DNA of 64,000 bases. Source: DASWOJ01 sp964242415. Lineage in GTDB: Bacteria; Pseudomonadota; Alphaproteobacteria; Acetobacterales; Acetobacteraceae. Below are positions 62,232-64,000 of the stretch, piece after piece. The stretch covers positions 139,189 through 203,188 of the forward strand of contig CAXTAT010000006.1 in the NCBI GenBank assembly GCA_964242415.1. The letters run 5' to 3'. The notes beneath the pieces are model-generated. The model was not told the DNA's origin. It searched no databases and worked only from the letters and a program-made list of their open reading frames with translations. Numbering within the stretch: the first letter of the stretch is position 1; each line of letters opens with the position of its first letter. Position numbers and translations under genes: made by a program.

Positions 62232-63146
62232 ATGCGGATGTTGGTGGTCGGCGCCGGGGCAATCGGCGGCTACTTCGGCGGGCGGGCGGCGGAGGCTGGC
62301 GGGGACGTGACGTTCCTGGTGCGCCCGCGCCGGGCCGCGCAGATCGCGGCGGACGGCCTGGTGATCCGCAGCCCGCGAGGCGACCTGACGCGGCCTGTCG
62401 CCATCGTGCAGGCCGGCGCGCTGGACGGCCCGTATGACGCGGTGGTGCTGAGCTGCAAGGCCTACGACCTGGACGACGCCATCGCCGCGTTCGCCCCCGC
62501 GGTCGGGCCGGGCACCGCCATCCTGCCGTTGCTGAACGGGATGCGGCACCTGGACGTGCTGGAGGCGCGGTTCGGCGCCGGGGCGGTGCTGGGCGGACAG
62601 TGCCAGATCGCCACCACGCTGGAGCCGGACGGCACGGTCCGCCACCTGGGCGAGCTGCAGGCGCTGTCGGTCGGCGAGCGCGACGGCAGCCCCTCCGCGC
62701 GGGTGGAGGCGCTGGGCGCGGCGTTTGCCGGGTGCGGCGGGCGAACGAGTGGGACGATCATTCTGGATATGTGGGAGAAGTGGGTGTTTCTGGGCTCGCT
62801 GGCCTGCCTCACGTCGCTGATGCGCGCCGCGGTGGGCGACGTGGTGGCGGCTGGTGGGACGGACATCGCGCAGGGCCTGTTCGACGAGGCCGCCGCCATT
62901 GCCGGCGCTGCGGGCTATGCGCCCCGCCCGGCGTTCGTCGAGCGGATGCGCGGGACGATCGCGCAGGCGGGATCGATTTTCACCGCCTCGATGCTGCGCG
63001 ACATCGAGCGCGGCAACCGGATCGAGGCGGACCATATCGCCGGTGACCTGATCGCCCGGGGCACGGCTGCGGACACACGGCTGCTGCGGATCGCCTACGT
63101 GCACCTCAAGGCGTACGAGGCGCGGCGGGCGCGGGAGGCGGCCTGA
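62232..63146 (+). CDS. panE: 2-dehydropantoate 2-reductase family (ketopantoate reductase)
   Basis: A 304-residue reductase. MRMLVVGAGAIGGYFGGRAA is the NADP motif, VVLSCKAYDLDDAI and LPLLNGMRHLDVLEARFG the substrate-binding region. The catalytic lysine is likely in LDMWEKWVFLGSLAC, with the C-terminal GYAPRPAFVE and SMLRDIERGNRIEADHIAGD conserved. It reduces ketopantoate for pantothenate, though many paralogues act on other 2-oxo acids. It is divergent from the phosphorylase gene. Confidence 0.9.
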   Translation: MRMLVVGAGAIGGYFGGRAAEAGGDVTFLVRPRRAAQIAADGLVIRSPRGDLTRPVAIVQAGALDGPYDAVVLSCKAYDLDDAIAAFAPAVGPGTAILPLLNGMRHLDVLEARFGAGAVLGGQCQIATTLEPDGTVRHLGELQALSVGERDGSPSARVEALGAAFAGCGGRTSGTIILDMWEKWVFLGSLACLTSLMRAAVGDVVAAGGTDIAQGLFDEAAAIAGAAGYAPRPAFVERMRGTIAQAGSIFTASMLRDIERGNRIEADHIAGDLIARGTAADTRLLRIAYVHLKAYEARRAREAA

Positions 63147-63833
63147 TCTTGCTGCGCGGGCTTCGAGGTTGAGCCGCTAGGCTTGCGGTCGATGAGGTTG
63201 GGGGATGCGACACTAAGCGCCGTTGACTTTGACTTCTTGGGATTCGCAAGTGGCTTTGGGTGCTGAGCCGGTGACTCGTGAGTCTGACCATTGAGTGCGT
63301 GCCGTCATTGCGAGCCGTGCTTGCGGCGTGGCAGTCCAGGGGGGCCAGAGCGATGCTTAACCCCTTGAACCGCGCCGAGACTGGCTCGCACTGACGATAC
63401 GGCCCGGTACAGGAGGGATCAGGGTCAAAGGCGGTTGGCAGGAGATGGCCGGACTGCTCCGCCATCGCATGCTTTAGACGGTCGTGCGACCATTGCCTGG
63501 GGTGACGCGAAGGCAACAGGCGGCTAGGCTGCCCAAGCCGCGGGACATCCGCGAAGTGGTCCAGCCCTTGACCCGGGCACACCGGCGCTGTTGCGAGATC
63601 CGAACTCCCGCGCTCACACGGCAGATGCAGCCCGTGCACGTATCACGATGCCTACCGTCGCTGCTCAGCACGCGGCAGCGCTGTCAATACTGGCTGCGAA
63701 GGAACACCCAGGCGCAAAAGCTGCGCTTCCGGCCCTGGTTTGACCAGCTTCCCGCCGAGTCCTCTGATCGCCTGGGTAAACCGGCGATAAGAGCAGCAGG
63801 GCAGCCCTGCAATCCATAAGGCTTCTAAAGAAA
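63147..63833. other. Non-coding stretch between panE and the porin terminator
   Basis: About 690 bp. It holds the degenerate family A copy 9 (63303-63395). A 111-codon open frame on the plus strand (63484-63819) has no recognisable content and codon use unlike the genes around it. No RNA or mobile element is recognised. Confidence 0.5.
63303..63395. repeat. Family A inverted-repeat element, copy 9 (degenerate)
   Basis: The left arm GTCATTGCGAGCCGTGCTTG then CGGCGTGGCAGTCCAGGGG is close to consensus. The right arm (CCCCTTGAACCGCGCCGAGA then CTGGCTCGCACTGACG) has several changes. It lies between convergent panE and the porin gene. Confidence 0.7.
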
Positions 63834-63863
63834 ATCGCCGGGCGACACTTGTCACCCGACGAT
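63834..63863 (-). terminator. Rho-independent terminator after the porin gene
   Basis: On the minus strand ATCGTCGGGTGAC, a short loop, and GTCGCCCGGCGAT form a strong stem followed by TTTTCTTT. It lies 48 bp past the porin stop codon. Confidence 0.85.
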
Positions 63864-63911
63864 ATCCACTATCAAAGCAATAGAAGTTGCTCCGTCAACA
63901 CCATGCAGGGG

Positions 63912-64000
63912 CTACCAGCGAAGCTGCGTTCCAATGCTGACGAGTTGCGAGTGCACGGCGTTGTTGGCCTGGCTGCCGACGACGCCGTTCAGCAGGTCGT
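63912..64000 (-). CDS. Outer-membrane porin, C-terminal 28 residues (cut by window end)
   Basis: The readable end is DLLNGVVGSQANNAVHSQLV then SIGTQLRW and TAG at 63912-63914. A last beta-strand ending in an aromatic residue is the outer-membrane insertion signal, and the HSQ...IGTQLRW end is typical of alphaproteobacterial porins. Most of the gene lies past the window. A strong terminator follows. Confidence 0.7.
   Translation of the reverse strand, partial: DLLNGVVGSQANNAVHSQLVSIGTQLRW

Noticed and set aside
63484..63819. A 111-codon plus-strand open frame past panE
   Set aside because: It has no recognisable domain, unusual Arg/Gln/Cys composition and no ribosome site; it lies in a region with only a degenerate repeat.

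Overview
The window is 64 kb of very GC-rich bacterial chromosome (about 70% G+C by eye), densely packed with genes on both strands. The gene set points to an alphaproteobacterium, most likely Acetobacteraceae/Rhodospirillales. It includes the alaC-hom-glpX-recJ cluster, the rplM-rpsI-argC cluster, class I phaC, a proteobacterial KaiC with a hybrid kinase, DUF1345, CaiB/BaiF, and a DpaL-type lyase. No 16S rRNA or other species-level marker is present, so the family is an inference. One assembly gap of 100 N lies at 39310-39409.

Layout. 1-4.1 kb: the end of a DUF1501 gene, a zinc-ribbon methyltransferase, a small zinc-ribbon protein, and membrane proteins. 4.1-9.9 kb: an AlkA-type glycosylase convergent with a hydrolase/diaminopropionate lyase pair, a DenD-like dehydrogenase, and a ClC-CBS channel. 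10.1-11.2 kb: an acyltransferase of lower GC. 11.3-14.8 kb: KaiC plus a hybrid histidine kinase. 14.9-19.8 kb: an LLM oxidoreductase, a beta-propeller protein, an L-2-hydroxyglutarate oxidase-like enzyme and a TPR-glycosyltransferase. 19.8-27 kb: tRNA-Glu, recJ, a coiled-coil protein, glpX, hom, an aminotransferase and an OmpA-like lipoprotein. 27-32.3 kb: phaC, then a minus-strand run rplM-rpsI-argC-gamma carbonic anhydrase-lipoprotein. 32.8-36.2 kb: an epimerase-like protein and an M20 hydrolase, then a clearly AT-richer islet with an orphan gene and a nonsense-interrupted small gene. 36.3-39.2 kb: a transporter module without an ATPase, then tRNA-His. 39.6-45.2 kb: cidA/lrgB, an HxlR regulator facing a PRC-like exported protein, an exonuclease, hldE and a phosphatase. 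45.3-50.3 kb: an ABC-2 exporter, a phosphoglycerate-mutase-type phosphatase, SYLF, YcgN, a frameshifted DUF1902 remnant and DUF2237. 50.5-56.3 kb: a Cache-type histidine kinase, an EPS sugar transferase, a GST and a CoA-transferase. 56.4-64 kb: gyrB, an AbgB-like M20 hydrolase, a nucleoside phosphorylase, panE, and the C-terminus of an outer-membrane porin.

Most of the window is housekeeping and metabolism. The most noteworthy structure is intergenic. Two families of inverted-repeat elements are present. Family A has nine copies of about 85-107 bp, and every copy sits just past the 3' end of at least one gene. Family B has five copies of about 140 bp with nested hairpins, and four of the five sit between divergent genes; one of these contains the assembly gap. 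No CRISPR array, prophage, complete insertion sequence or recognisable defence system was found.
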